In this document: positions 36,017-48,400 of the stretch, one piece after another
Position numbering within the stretch: the stretch's first letter is position 1
Layout: the number at the start of each line of letters is the position of its first letter
Assembly (NCBI GenBank): GCA_029851415.1
Contig: CM056744.1
Span: 100,659,338-100,723,337 of the forward strand
Source of the DNA: Eretmocerus hayati
Taxonomy: Eukaryota; Arthropoda; Insecta; Hymenoptera; Aphelinidae
DNA length: 64,000 nucleotides
Direction: 5' to 3'
Notes under the pieces: model-generated
Seen by the model: only the letters and a program-made list of their open reading frames with translations
Told to the model about the DNA's origin: nothing
The model's database searches: none
Program-made: the position numbers and the translations under genes

Positions 36017-38218
36017 ATGGATGAACAAGCTCAAAGTGAGCTCATGAAAAAAAAATTCAAAGAAAAATTGAGTGCACTGCCAAAGTCACAAAACTCTTCT
36101 CGAATTTTCACCAAGCAAGACTATTCGAAAATGATTCAAGAAGTAGAGATTGCCAAAAAAAACCAGAGCAAGACCTCGCGTGATTATCGCCGCCTCAAGC
36201 GATTTGATGTGCTGCAAGTTGGAGATTGCAAGAAATTGATTTCACCAGTTACGGAGGAGAACCCTGAAGTAAGGTATTATGTGAGTGACGAAGAGCTATT
36301 TGATGCCATCCATGATTCTCATATCGAATGTGGGCATGGAGGAAGAGACAGACTAGAGCAAGCAGTGAATAAGAAGTTTGTTAATATTCCAAGAAGTGTG
36401 TTAATGGTGTACTTGAGTTTGTGTGTTTCGTGTGAAAAAAAGAAGAGCCTTCCAAAAAAAGGTGTAGTGGTGAAGCCTCTGCTGTTCAATGAAATAAACC
36501 AACGTGGCCAAGTTGACTTGATTGACATGCAAACTTGCAAAGACGGACCGTACAAATTCATTCTTGTTTATCAAGAACATCTCTCTAAACTTGTAATACT
36601 GCGGCCATTGGAAACAAAGTCAGCGCAAGAGGTTGCACGTCATTTAATTGATATTTTTTGCATCATCGGCGCTCCTTCAGTTCTTCAGTCCGACAATGGT
36701 CGAGAGTTCGTGAATCAAGTGATTGAAGAATTCAAAGTCATGTGGCCATCTCTCACTATAGTTCACGGAAAACCTCGACATTCCCAGAGCCAAGGTAGTG
36801 TTGAGAGAGCCAACCAGGACATACAAAACATTCTTCGAGCTTGGTTGGAAGATAATAAAACCAAAAAATGGAGCGAAGGTCTGCGGTTCGTCCAAATCCA
36901 AAAAAACTCCTCTCATCACAGTGGAATCAATCAGACCCCGTTCAAAGCAATGTTTGGTGAGTGGAATTATCATCATCACAAATTCTTTTGTTTTGATTTA
37001 GAGCGCATTCAAATGGCTCAATAACAACTTTCCTTCTCACTGTTTACTTGCTGAGTTCCGTTCAAACTCTCGGTCGTTCATAACGCACGTACGTGTATAT
37101 TCCGTCTAGAAATATACACGTGAAATGTGATTCGAAACATACTGAATTATCGCTGACAGTTGATTTCTCTGTATAGCAAGCGCGAGAATTCTCAATCATT
37201 CAGACTAAAGCATCTCCATTTTTTTCACCTTATTTGGCAATCTCACTTCTGATTTTCCAGGGAGGGAAGCACACCTTGGATTGAATATACTCCCTGATCA
37301 ATTGAAAAAAGTTCTGCGTACTGAAGAAGAGTTGGAGTCTGCTCTGAATGTGAATCAAGGATCTTCGACTGATACTACCCATTCTCTCAGTGAAGCCGAC
37401 GATGAAACACAAAAAACGCCCGAGGCTTGTAATTCAGTGATGATTCCCGACACAGGTGAATACCAACGATTTCTCATTTGATTCTGTTTTTGATCAATTC
37501 TACTTGCTTATATACTCCGATTTTATTTGTTTTAAAAAAAATTCCAGAGCCGAATACTGCATCTGGGTCATCAGAATTGGGACTTGACTCACATATCTGT
37601 CACGTGTGTAATGAAGAATCATCGAAAGCTCATAAATGCAGTATTTGCAATCGATTTGTTCATGTTGTTTGTGGAAAAACTGTGGGCGGAGAGTCACAAG
37701 AGGGATACGGATCCTCAGTACACTGTAACAGCTGTTGGATAACGAATGAGAGGAATATTTCCAAGGCCAAGGCAGTTGCAGGGCTGAAATGGCAGGCTGA
37801 AAAAATGTTATCTCTGTCAAATAAGAAATTTTGTAAGATTCCTGTCGGTTCATCAGTCAGAGTTCCTATACCAAGTGTAGATAGGAGTAAAGGTGATCCG
37901 AAAAATTTGATTGGAGTTGTTATGGAAGTGTCCGAGGATGGATATTATAAGATTGGCAGCAAAAAAGGTATCATTGACTCACTCTTCTCACGCAATCAAA
38001 TAGACAAGTGCAAAGAGAATTTCTTGGAAATTTCTCAGGTACCATCAAACACTGTCACACTGCGTACAATTAGCAATAAAGAATCTATGTTCGATGGACA
38101 AGGTTATGTCAAGTGTAATTGTACGAAAAAATGTATTAATAACTCATGCAAATGTAGAAAACTACAACTTTTATGTAATTCTAAATGTCATTCATCCAAC
38201 ACTTGCTGTAATAAGTGA
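36017..38218 (+). CDS. Ginger integrase-like transposase (KRBA2-like), 601 aa
   Basis: Three exons: 36017-36956, 37261-37455 and 37548-38218, all joined in phase 1 with GT-AG borders, giving 601 residues. The ATG at 36017 has a good context (TTCACCATGG). An HHCC zinc finger uses H102, H107, C136 and C139. The integrase core has D167 (QVDLIDMQ), D226 (LQSDNGREF) and E263 (GSVERANQD), a DDE triad that cuts and joins DNA ends. The third exon adds a PHD-like cysteine cluster (about 396-440, CHVCNEESSKAHKCSIC) and a C-terminal cysteine-rich CXC-like block (about 566-601). This architecture matches the KRAB-A-domain-containing 2-like proteins spread in arthropod genomes and derived from Ginger elements. 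It lies between intact TIRs, so it is the element's own gene, not a host gene. Confidence 0.9.
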
Positions 38219-38411
38219 CTGGAATTTACTGTGATGAGATACTGTGCTGTACTGGAAAGGGACTCATATTTTACGTATTTTTGACTGAATTGAATAAATT
38301 CTACTAGAATTGTCTAAGTACTCCCAGTGAATGATATTTCATTTGCAATAATCAGAAGAATTGATTAGGTGACATTTTTTCAGGTATTGAGCTACTGGAG
38401 ATATATGCAAT

Positions 38412-38641
38412 AACATAAAAAATGAAAGTCGAAATTCCTCCGGACTTTGCCGGATGTAGCTGCGTAGGCAATTCGCGAACTGCCGAAAGAGCCGCAGGCA
38501 CTCCGCGAATTGCCTACCGAGCTGTCCGGCAAAGTCCGGAGAAACGTCCTCCCTCCGGACTTTGCCTGAAACGGGCCCGGCAAAGCCCGAAGTGCCTAGG
38601 CAATTCGCGAACTGCCGGCACTTCGGACTTTGCCGGTAACA
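38412..38641 (-). repeat. right terminal inverted repeat of the Ginger element
   Basis: Reverse complement of the left repeat with few differences; ends in GGTAACA followed by the TATA duplication. Confidence 0.85.
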
Positions 38642-38645
38642 TATA

Positions 38646-39099
38646 CATACTTCATTCTTGAGAGTAGAAGGTCACATGCAAGTGATTTGCAACCAAGTCG
38701 ATTTTAAGCGGCTCTATGTTCCCAATGTCCCCACGCAGTGACCTCACCAGAGATTCGAGGGCTCCAATCTCTGGCCCTACCTCATCATCCTGGTTCCATC
38801 CAAATTTATAACTTCGCAACTTTCTCTGCTAATTCGAGAATGGATGTAATTTATGAACTGCTAGTTCAATCAAATTTAAGGATCCTGAAATCTCTAATAG
38901 TGCATCGCCCTAGGCGCGCATACTCGGTTCGGGCTCTAGGACCCTAGAGATAAGGACAGTCCATTTTTTGAGTGAAGCGAGGAAAATAAGTCCTGCACTT
39001 CCGAAATGAGCCTGCTAGTACAAGGCAGTTACAGTTCTTCATCACGAGAACCCTAAAACCGCATTTGGGGAAAGCATTTTAGGTTAGAATGATGAGACA
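38646..39099. other. non-coding spacer
   Basis: About 450 bp between the Ginger element and the dyad repeats; no supported feature. Confidence 0.5.
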
Positions 39100-39103
39100 G
39101 TAT

Positions 39104-39514
39104 TTTTCGGTTCGAGGGTGGGAAGTTTGCTTTTGCTTTTCGAGTGATTGTTTTCGGTCCGAGCCGTGGCGAGGGTCGAAATTAGCCCAAGTAAAGCAAA
39201 AAACTTCACGCCCGAGTATCGAAATACGTTTTTCGATCGACTTAGGCGTAGAGTGAACAAAAACTGCCGTGCGTAAAGCAGTGTTTTACGCACAGTCGAT
39301 CGAAATAGTATTTTTCGATTCGAGGGTGGGAAGTTTGGTTTTGCTTTTCGAGTGATTGTTTTCGGCCTGAGCCGTGGCGAGGGTCGAAATTAGCACGAGT
39401 AAAGCAAAAAAACTTCACGCCCGAGTATCGAAATACGTTTTTCGATCGACTGGGCGTAAAGTGAACATAAACTACCGTGCGTGAAGCAGTGCTTTACGCA
39501 CAGTCGATCGAAAA
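39104..39514. repeat. dispersed dyad element, copies C1 and C2 in tandem (208-bp period)
   Basis: Two head-to-tail copies of about 208 bp. Each has TTCGAGGGTGGGAAGTTTG paired with its inverted partner ACTTCACGCCCGAGTATCGAA, the CGAGCCGTGGCGAGGGTCG core, and a second hairpin around GCGTAAAGCAGTG and CAGTCGATCGAAA. The copies are about 90 percent alike. The core also occurs at 1.25 and 15.7 kb. Confidence 0.85.
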
Positions 39515-41459
39515 ATTATTCTCTCTCGCTAAATAAGATTCCGAAAACTCATCTTCAACAAACTCAGGAATGCTTAATTTTCATCAATATTATTCCAGAC
39601 TGGATTTCAATAACTGATTTAGGGGTCACATGTATCATTCCACTCATTTTCGAGAACTCTGGCACTCATCTCAAAATTTGTTAAAATCTTCACCACGTCA
39701 TTTTCTCCACAGATTTTTGAAAGAATCATGACTTCATAGGTTAAACAAAAGTTCACCGAATCAATTGAGCTGTGATTTCATTCCATCTACGTAACTACCC
39801 CGAATCATTATCCAGGAGCTCTACCCTCAAAAACACATTCTCCCTTCACCATACCGCACTTTTCTCGCAACAGACCGTATCCGCAAGCGCGCAAGATTAA
39901 AGCAAAAACGTTGCGAGCTCGTAAAACACGCTCTATTCATCTCGTCAAAATTCCCTGTTTCCTCTTAGCTTCAGCGCAATCAATTAGCCCTCTAGAAACT
40001 CCTCGCGCTCTCCAACGACGAGCTCATCTTTGCATGGTCCATTACTCCATACCGCTCTCGTAATGATCTCAGCCTGTGGCTACTTTTATATATACATATA
40101 TATCCATATAGCCACCACTCTGCACATGCCAGACACAGCCCTAATATACAAGTATATACTACACCGATGTACTTTTCGCGTGCAATTCTCGGTGTACACC
40201 GGTAAGTATCTTACTTTTCGCGCGGCTCGTTCAAAGATGTGACTCGCGGTCGTTTGGTATAAACCTAGCAAGTATTATAGTGAGGAAAATTGCTAGGGAA
40301 AAAAAAAGAAGTTTGGAGGGAGCGGGGGTTACAGACAGGAAAAGACAAGGGCAATAAAGGACTAGAAGCTAAGAATCCGCGTTAACGAGGCTTGCGAGCC
40401 GCGGAAAAATGTAATGAGAGCTCGTACGTATACTTTTGATGACACTCTAGACTTTGCCGTAGCGGAAGACGAGGATTGAGTCTCGCGTGCATCAACTTTT
40501 GCACTTGAAGAGTGTGGAGTATTATAAGAGATAAGTGCACGAGAGGACGAGATATATAGTATAAAGGTGCGCACCTGTCCAGACGTCTGACCGCCTTGAC
40601 GGTTATTCTTAGCTTTGCTCGCATGACGACGAGTCGCTTATATTGGCGAAAAGTATGCGTGAGCCTGCGATTGACGAGAATTGCGATGTGAGGCAGGATG
40701 TGCTCGTGTGGTACTATGTGGTTAACTTGTGATGACAGAGAGAACCTCCATCTTTTGCAGCCGTGTTCATTAAAACGTCTTTTGAAAGAGGTGGTTGTTG
40801 TACGGTTTCAAGGAATGCAGAAGGGTTTGATTTTTTGAGGGGCTCTGCTATATAATACGAGTGAAGGATTTCGGATGTGGCGTATTAAATTTTACAAAGT
40901 TACAGACTTCTGTGCTTCTGTGGTTAGCCTGAAATGAGAATTAGTATGAAACTCAGATTGATACTTTTTGGATCCTACATAGTATCATGATCCGGTAACC
41001 GTCGTCGTATGTGCGGTTATGCGGTATGGCCTACCACATTCAAATTCTTTGCTCTCAGAATATGAATAGAATAAGACATAAGATATTGCGCCAAACCAAA
41101 TCCAATCATTTCTTTCTTGCATCTCAGACGACATCTGCATTGTGTATTCCTCTATCTGAGAAGGAAGTCTGATGGTAACAGTCAATTCGACATACAGCAC
41201 CACTGTTTCGGGGATTTTGGTTGCAAATTATTACTATTTTTTTCTTTCAATGCAAACCCTCAGTAACATCTCTTCAGATTTAAGAATAAAGGAAATCCTA
41301 CTTGCGAATATATTATAATTTTATGTGGCAGATAAAATCCTAAAACTTACATGGAGATCGGATTCTCGACAGGAATCACGAAGGCATTAAAATATTCCCA
41401 GGGGAGTTTCCATACAGGTATAAGAGATTATTAACTGAAGAGAATCTTTAGGATCGTAT
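39515..41459. other. non-coding stretch, nothing assignable
   Basis: Includes purine-rich and CpG-containing stretches (about 39990-40700) with short ORFs on both strands, none with domain content. Confidence 0.4.
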
Positions 41460-41487
41460 GATTTCACTCTTTGACCCCAGATCCTAG

Positions 41488-41722
41488 TGCTGAGGATGAT
41501 GATGGTATAAATAAGCTATTTTGGACCAAGTTTCGCAGAAAAATGTAACAAATTATCCCCCCCCCCCCACTAAAAGGATGCGGATCAAAGGGCTATAATT
41601 TCTTTTTTTGACCTTGGACCCTATATTACTGAGGATGATGATGGTATCAATAAGTTATTTTGGATCAAATTTTGCAGGGAATTGAAACCAATTATTTCCC
41701 CCACAAAAGGCCTTACGATCGA
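41488..41722. repeat. imperfect tandem duplication, about 145 bp
   Basis: Two copies (from about 41473 and about 41610) share GAGGATGATGATGGTAT, a TATTTTGGA-CAA block and a C-rich AATTATCCCCC/AATTATTTCCCCC tract followed by CAAAAGG or CTAAAAGG. The first copy holds a run of about 11 C. Origin unknown. Confidence 0.65.
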
Positions 41723-42499
41723 AGGGTACTTGGATACTAGTTTCAAATTCGCTACAATTGTCATTGGAAACTGCATTTCGATCAATTCACAGTTTTCAAC
41801 AGAGAATTCCCCACTCTTCACGATACCAAAGTCAGAAATAGGATTCCTCGGGTCGGCATTGAGAACTAGTTTTGAATCTGAACGCGATTGAGGACCTGGC
41901 TAGATTTGTCATCCGAAAATATCATCGCATATCGATCAGTAATTGCCATACGGGGCACCTCTTAGTTTATGACCCTTCTAAATGGATACTAGCGAGGTTA
42001 GTATTTATGTAAGGTATTGGATCCCAACAAACTCATAAGAGAGTTTCCACGGAACCTTCTAGTTTTGTGTTACTGCAGTACTCCAGGGGTATTTTGAGCT
42101 TTATTAGGACCGCGCAAGAATGGCATTATATGGTATTTGTCACCATTCAATACGTACTTTATTTGCTTTTGCTGAACCGCATCTTGATTTGTCAAGAGTA
42201 GACCGCATGAGATGATTTTTGGGTGATTTACTTGTGAACCAATGCGTTTTTCAGATTGGTCGTGCTGTACCAAAAATACGATAAGTATTCTCACATACTC
42301 TGCTGAAGTGATATACAGGGTGTTTCATAGTGGTGTATTATCCGCATGGTGTGAAAGTACTTCGAATTTCAGATTGGGCGCTTTTTTTCTTTTGTTTCTT
42401 TCTTTCTCTTTTTCTTCCTTTTCCTTCCTTCCCTCAATGGTAAATGGATTTTGTTGAGATAAGAATTTTTTGAGGAAGAGCTACCCAAAATCTGATAAA
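41723..42499. other. non-coding, with a polypyrimidine tract
   Basis: A T/C-rich tract lies at 42383-42433. TACAGGGTGTTTCATAGTGG at about 42315 resembles ends of common insect repeats, but no partner end was found. Confidence 0.4.
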
Positions 42500-45400
42500 G
42501 AATCACCGACCTAGTTCTAATGCGGTACCAGTCCAAGACTCATGCGGCAGTTCCGCGACAGTTCTACAGGATTTTAGCAGTACTGCAACAGTACAAGTGC
42601 GGTGGTGCCAGTTCAAGACTGATAATGCAGTACCTATCCGGAACTCGAACGGTACCTTAATGGTATTAGCACAGCAGAGACAGATCGCGACTGATATTAT
42701 GGGAGCTCTGCGTTAATTTTTTGGAACTTCGATGGTACCGCAACATTACTAGCGCAGTGGTACCAATTCAGAACTCACATGGTTGGTTCGAAAGACTGAT
42801 ACGATTATACTGGTACTTTTGTGGTACCATTCAAACCCCGGAGAGGTGTCGCGGGACTGTCGTATAAGAGTAGTTCCACGCGAAAGCGACCCACGAAAAA
42901 GGGTCATGTCTCAGATCCTTTTGTAAACATTCTTATTCGATTCTATGGTACAAAATATGAACTTTCCACTACCTATGGGGTCCCAAAAAATTTTTTTGGT
43001 CCCATAGCGAGAATTTTCGAAAATGAAGTAAAATACATTTTCTTAAAATTCTAGCAGCTTTTTTGCACTAAAATGCGAATAAGTCGAGTTTGCTCCCAGA
43101 TAAAGATATGCGGCTTGCGGCATTCGAAAGGTCTTTCAAAAACCTATCAAAATCGCTATTGAAAAGTTGTTTTTGGGGTTATGGGCAGCCTGTACGAGCA
43201 AAAGTGTGAAAATCACTAAACAGTGAGTTTCTCAGTTGCCTATTTTTTTCAATTTTTGAAAATCACATATTTGATGTAAAATTTTGTGTTCTTCCAGAAA
43301 AAAGTGGTCCCGATTCCCTTTTTCGACGTCTAAGGCCTGTTTCTCCAAATTTTCGCGAACCTATTTTTTAGGCAGTTTGGAATCCTCTGTTTACTGCGCA
43401 TGCGCAGGAATTTGGACTGTTAGAACCAATTCCATTGGGAAGCCAAGAAAATTTCCTTCAAAATGACCACTTGGCAAAGTCAATTTCATCAATTTGGCTC
43501 GGAGTTACAGCCTACAAAAGATGAAGCTTCAGCTCGAGTGCGTCAATAGGCAAACGATACATCGGGCCAGAGATCGTGCCCGGATTTTCCTACTATTGTC
43601 GCGGTGTCTCCGATCCACCTCTTGTTGGTTATCGAGATTCGGTGGTCTTTCAAAGGTTGTAGCTCCGAGCCAAATTGATGAAATTGGCTCTGCCAAGTGG
43701 TCATTTTGAAGGAAATTTTCTTGGCTTCCCAATGGGATTGGTTCTAACAGTCCAAATTCCTGCGCATGCGCAGTAAACAGACAATTCCAAACTGCCTAAA
43801 AAATAGGTTTGCGAAAATTTGAAGAAACAGGCCTTAGACGTCGGAAAAGGAAATCGGGACCACGTTTTTCTGGAAGAGCACAAAATTTTACGTCCAATAT
43901 GTGATTTTCAAAAATTGAAAAAAGTAGGCAACTGAGAAATTCACTGTTTAGTGATTTTTACACTTTTGCTCGTACATGGTGCCCATAACCCCAAAAACAA
44001 CTTTTCAATAGCGATTTTGATAGGTTTTTGAAAGACCTTTCGAATGCCGCAAGCCGCATATCTTTATCCGGGAGCAAACTCGACTTATTCGCATTTTAGT
44101 GCAAAAAAGCTGCTAGAATTTTAAGAAAATGTATTTTACTTCATTTTCGAAAATTCTCGCCATGGGACCAAAAAGTTTTTTTGGGACCCCATAGGTAGTG
44201 AAAAGTTCATATTTTGTACCATAGAATCGAATAAGAATGTTAACAAAAGGATCTGAGACATGACCCTTTTTCGTGGGTCGCTTTCGCGTGGAACTACTCA
44301 TAAGTGTTAAATCGATACTCCTGCACTGGTACCGTTGCGGTACCACCCAAGTCCCGAAGAAGTGTCGCGGATCTTTGGCATCAGTCTCGATCTGGTACTG
44401 CTGCGTTGGTACTATTGTGGTACTTTCAGAATTCTAAAAAAAAAAGTCGTGAATCTCCCGTATCAGCCTCGAACTGGTACTACGGCGTTAGTACTGTCGC
44501 GATATCATCCAAGTCCCGAAAAAGTGTCGTGAAGGTTCCGTATCGGTCTGGAACTAGTATTGGTGCGATAGTACTACTTTGGTACCATCCGAGTTCTGAA
44601 AAAGTGACGTAAATCACCCAGATCAATCTCAAATTGATGATACCGAGCTAGTCCTGTCGCGGTACCGACCAATTTCCGAAAACATGCCCTGAAGCTCCCG
44701 TATCACTACTCTTGCCGCGGTACTATCACAGTTCCGAAAACGTTTGGAGAAGCTCCTGTATCGATCTCAATTTAGTACTACCTCGTTAGTACTGTCACGG
44801 TACCATCCAAGTTCCGAAAAGATGTCATAAATCTTCCCTATCAGTCTCAAACTGGAACCACCACGCACGTCCTGTCGCGGTACCATCCAAGTTCCGAAAA
44901 CGTATTGTGAAGCTCCCGTATCAGTCTCGAAATGGAACTACCGCGCTAGTCCTGTCACGGTACCATCCAAGTTCCGGGAAGGTGTCGTGAAGCTCCCGTA
45001 TTGGTCACGAACTGGTACTACGGCGTTAGTACTGTCGCGGTACCATCCAAGTTCCGAAAAAGTGTTGTGAAGCTCCCGTATTGGTCACGAACTGGTACTA
45101 CGGCGCTAGTACTGTCGCGGTACCATCCAAGTTCCGAAAAAGTATAACGAAAGTCCTATATTAGTCTCGAATTGATTTCCCTGCGTAAGTACTATTTTGG
45201 TACCATCCAAATCCTGCAAAAGTATCGTGAAGCTCCCGGATCAGTCTCGAATTGGATTTACGGAGCAAGTACTGTCGCGTCCCATTAGTACTGTCGAGGT
45301 TCCATCCAAGTTCCGAAAAAGTATCGTGAAGCTCCCGTATCAGTCTCGAACTGGTATCACGGCGCTTGTACTGTCGCGGTACCATCCAAATTTCGATAGT
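42500..45400. repeat. 80-bp satellite array, interrupted
   Basis: From 44341 to 45400 the motif TACCATCCAAGTTCCGAAAA returns every 80 bp (for example 44801, 44881, 44961, 45041, 45121, 45201), with unit parts such as GTCGTGAAGCTCCCGTATCAG and ACTGGTACTACGGCGCTAGT. One unit near 45260-45300 has about 19 extra bases. More diverged units lie at 42500-42860. Each unit holds a GGTACC (KpnI) site. Eighty is not a multiple of three, so ORFs across it (151 codons at 45161-45616 minus) are not genes. Confidence 0.88.
42868..44299. mobile_element. 1.43-kb foldback element inserted in the satellite
   Basis: Two arms of about 640 bp (42868-43508 and 43662-44299) are nearly perfect inverted copies, with ends GAGTAGTTCCACGCGAAAGC. 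A spacer of about 150 bp separates them. ATAA flanks both ends (42864-42867 and 44300-44303), a 4-bp target duplication. Satellite sequence continues on both sides. No transposase is encoded; short ORFs occur as mirror pairs on the arms. The arms are over 90 percent alike, suggesting recent formation. Confidence 0.88.
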
Positions 45401-48400
45401 ATCATTGCGAACGTAGTATTTTCGCAGCTTTTCCATGGCGGGGTCGGTTTTCCAAATCTCGATCAACATAACCTCAAAAAACAACAATCGAGTTTCGAAA
45501 TCGTAATAACTCGAAATCAACCCTTTTTCCTCTCGTTTCACGATATTTTCTATCGAAAGATCAGTTAATCTCACTCTCAGAAGCTCTGGGAAGACTAGGG
45601 ACTTCTCTATCTTCACGAGTAATAGAACGACAAATGAAGTTTGTAATGTTATTTGTTTTTCTCCACGAACTTCGAGAATAAGTGTTTCCAGAATCGGAAA
45701 TAATACTCGATGATTTGACGCATTGTTATTGGTAAAAAATCGAAGATGAAACTGATCTAAAACTTTAGCCGAATTTTCTTCACATTTACTTCAAACTTTG
45801 CCCAAAAATTTAATAATTTCAAAATCTCTGGAGATTCAATCAAAACAAGATGTATCTGGAAGACCCCATCAGATCTGTCGCGTGCCATCACCATCCCAAC
45901 TCACTTACCTTTAACGCACGAACGTCAGCTGCTCGATACCGATAGTCACGTATCTAGGCTGTCAGGCGACCTTGTGCAAAACGTCATAGCATATCTCATC
46001 TGTAGTGGCAACAATGTGTGATGTGTATGAAAAGGTATGTAATATAGCGCTAGCAATACGTATAGGAGCTTCGAGTGAGCCCAGTCGCATATCAGTCAAA
46101 GAGGGTTAAATCAGTTGCTCACGGGATTTAGATACAGCAAGCTCTACAAGCACGCTGTAAATCGGTAGTTTGCACGTTGCAGCTGCAGTTTGCCGCCAAT
46201 ATACAACTACGCCGGATCCATGATCTTAATCCTCGTGCCGTTCTTTTTGGGTCTGTATCTGGTACAATGCCGACGAGCTCCCCTATTCTATAGTGAATAT
46301 TCAACGTGTCGTACGCTCTCAGTATCATAGCTTCCGCGTTCGAAGACTGATCTAAACAACACGCAAGGGGACAATTTTAAAGCTCCGTTTGCGCGGGTAT
46401 TTCGAATTCATCGCTCGGCTCGTTATACGACAGTTTTGGTAGTTGTTCAAAAGGAGTGATTTTTGGTGAAGTTGATGGTGTAGATGGTTATTGTGCTGAT
46501 GAAATTTTATTGATGGTAGTCCAAAATCTGTGGGTCATTATTCGCAAGATGTATAGCATTCAATGGACTGCAAAAATTTAGCGAATGATATATTGCTGTG
46601 CACGATTGATAGACACTAAAGAGTGATGGTTCTTTATCTTACAACTTAGAACAGAATTTGGGTTCAGGTAAGGTATTTGGAGAAATCTGAAAAAGTTGAA
46701 AGAGAATTCTGTGCCTTGAAATCTTCAGACATCTTGGTACGATCTAAAATGAGTCCATCGATTTTTTGACGAGCAGAGACAGCTTGATGAATTGTAGTGG
46801 ATAGATGATCCAGTGCCTCTAGAAGATACTAAAACACTGTAATGATGACTATTTTTCTCGAAGCATGATTATATTCCAAAGTTCAACCGAACTCTGGCAA
46901 CCTCCTATATGAATCAAAATATTGCCTCAGGAATGTAGGCAGCAACGATCAATGTATCATCCATGCTGATACATAGTAGAAAGCGTGCAGAGTTAAAATA
47001 GCTTTGAGGTATCGCATCAATTGACGCCTCGAATTCAAGAGCACACTAATCGAGTAGGGTCCTGCATACATACATGCAAGCGTGAGTAGGGCACTCAACC
47101 GAGCGATTATTTAAGCGTGACCACGTGCATATTTGGCTATTGATTCCATCATTGAATTTCGTTCTTAAGGTAGTACCGCACCTAAGAGATTTAACGCTGA
47201 GATTTTGATGAAACTCGTCGCAAACGTTGATTTTAGTGTCGAAAGACTGTAAATTTTGGTAAACTTCGCCTACCCGGGACAAAATTTATGGCTAATCCAT
47301 TTCCGGCAAAAGTCCAAATAAATTTCAGGTTCCAAGTTTTGGCTTGTATAAATCTTTGACCAGCTTCAGCATCAATCTAACCTACGACGAACTTACATCC
47401 CCAATCTACTTCCTGATATTCCATTAGTGATTATTATGAAATATGTTGACAGGAAAGTAAAAATCTCTCGGATGTCTGTAAAATTTGAACTCACATAACG
47501 GGCAAATTTTTCGTTCATAATAGTCCCCAATTCGCCTTGGAATCTAGAACGAAAAGATAATCCCAGGAATGCAAAGTATTTAGACTGGAAATTTTGCTAT
47601 CTCAGAATTCACCATTCATTTCTTTCTCAAAAAAATCAGAAATATGGTAGAAAGGGCTATCATCGACTCCAACGTATAAATTATGATTGGAAACAGCATT
47701 TTTGCATCCATTCCAAAGTGATACCATTAATTCTATATCCATTCAAAAGCTTCGAGTCTATCCCCTAATCACCAAGATAAAGGTGCACTACAATTCAGTC
47801 TTCTTAGAAGACCCCTTGGGGCTTTCCCACCGAAGCAACCCTTTCTCATCCCAAACTCATGTCGGCCCAAGCAAACGAGCGTTGCGCCTTCTCGTCGCGA
47901 AAGATAACCCGTTCTCCCGCATTGCCTTACGATGTCTATAGAGCTGATCTCGCATTCAAAGTAAGGTCCGGACTGCTCCAGCAAAGCCTTTCCGCTCACG
48001 TGCGCGACCCAGCTAATTCCAATGCGCTAATCGACAACCCGTTCCGTCTTCGAGGCTGTACTTGCAGCTTCTCGGATATGCTTATACCCTTGAACGTAAA
48101 TGTGTATAGACTCGTGATTTCCGAGACGCACGCGATAGCTGAGGATTGCCATTTGTACTCGGGGCATAGATTTGTACACGAAGAGAGCGAATTAAGGGAG
48201 GAAGGAGGCTTTGTTTTGGTTAGGTTTGGGAGAGATTGTTTTTGGGTATGAGAAGGTTTGGGTAAGGCTGCTCTATGCCAAATCATTTACGCATCTGTTG
48301 TTATTGTGGAGATTCGGAGGGAACTTCTGCTGGAAATCGGGAGTTGATTGTGAAAGTATATCAAAGTACTGATATTTGATGGCTCTATGAATTTAAAACC

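Larger units (their letters stand above)
35314..38641. mobile_element. complete Ginger-type DNA transposon, 3,328 bp
   Basis: Both ends begin TGTTACCGGCAAAGTCCG in inverted orientation, and both are flanked by TATA (35310-35313 and 38642-38645), a 4-bp target duplication. The inverted repeats are about 230 bp long and almost identical (left to about 35545, right from about 38412). They are themselves built of repeated GGCAAAGTCCGGAG and GCAGTTCGCGAATTGCC blocks. A TGTNA start and 4-bp duplication are typical of the Ginger group of cut-and-paste elements, which carry retroviral-like integrases. The single gene inside has an intact frame across three exons, so the copy looks young and possibly autonomous. 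Confidence 0.88.

Noticed and set aside
45161..45616. 151-codon minus-strand ORF with repeated SRLIRELHDTF peptide
   Set aside because: It is a translation of the 80-bp satellite; 80 is not divisible by three, so the peptide repeats only where indels restore the frame.
47859..48251. 130-codon plus-strand ORF in a GC-richer segment
   Set aside because: Open on both strands, no family resemblance, no splice or promoter context.
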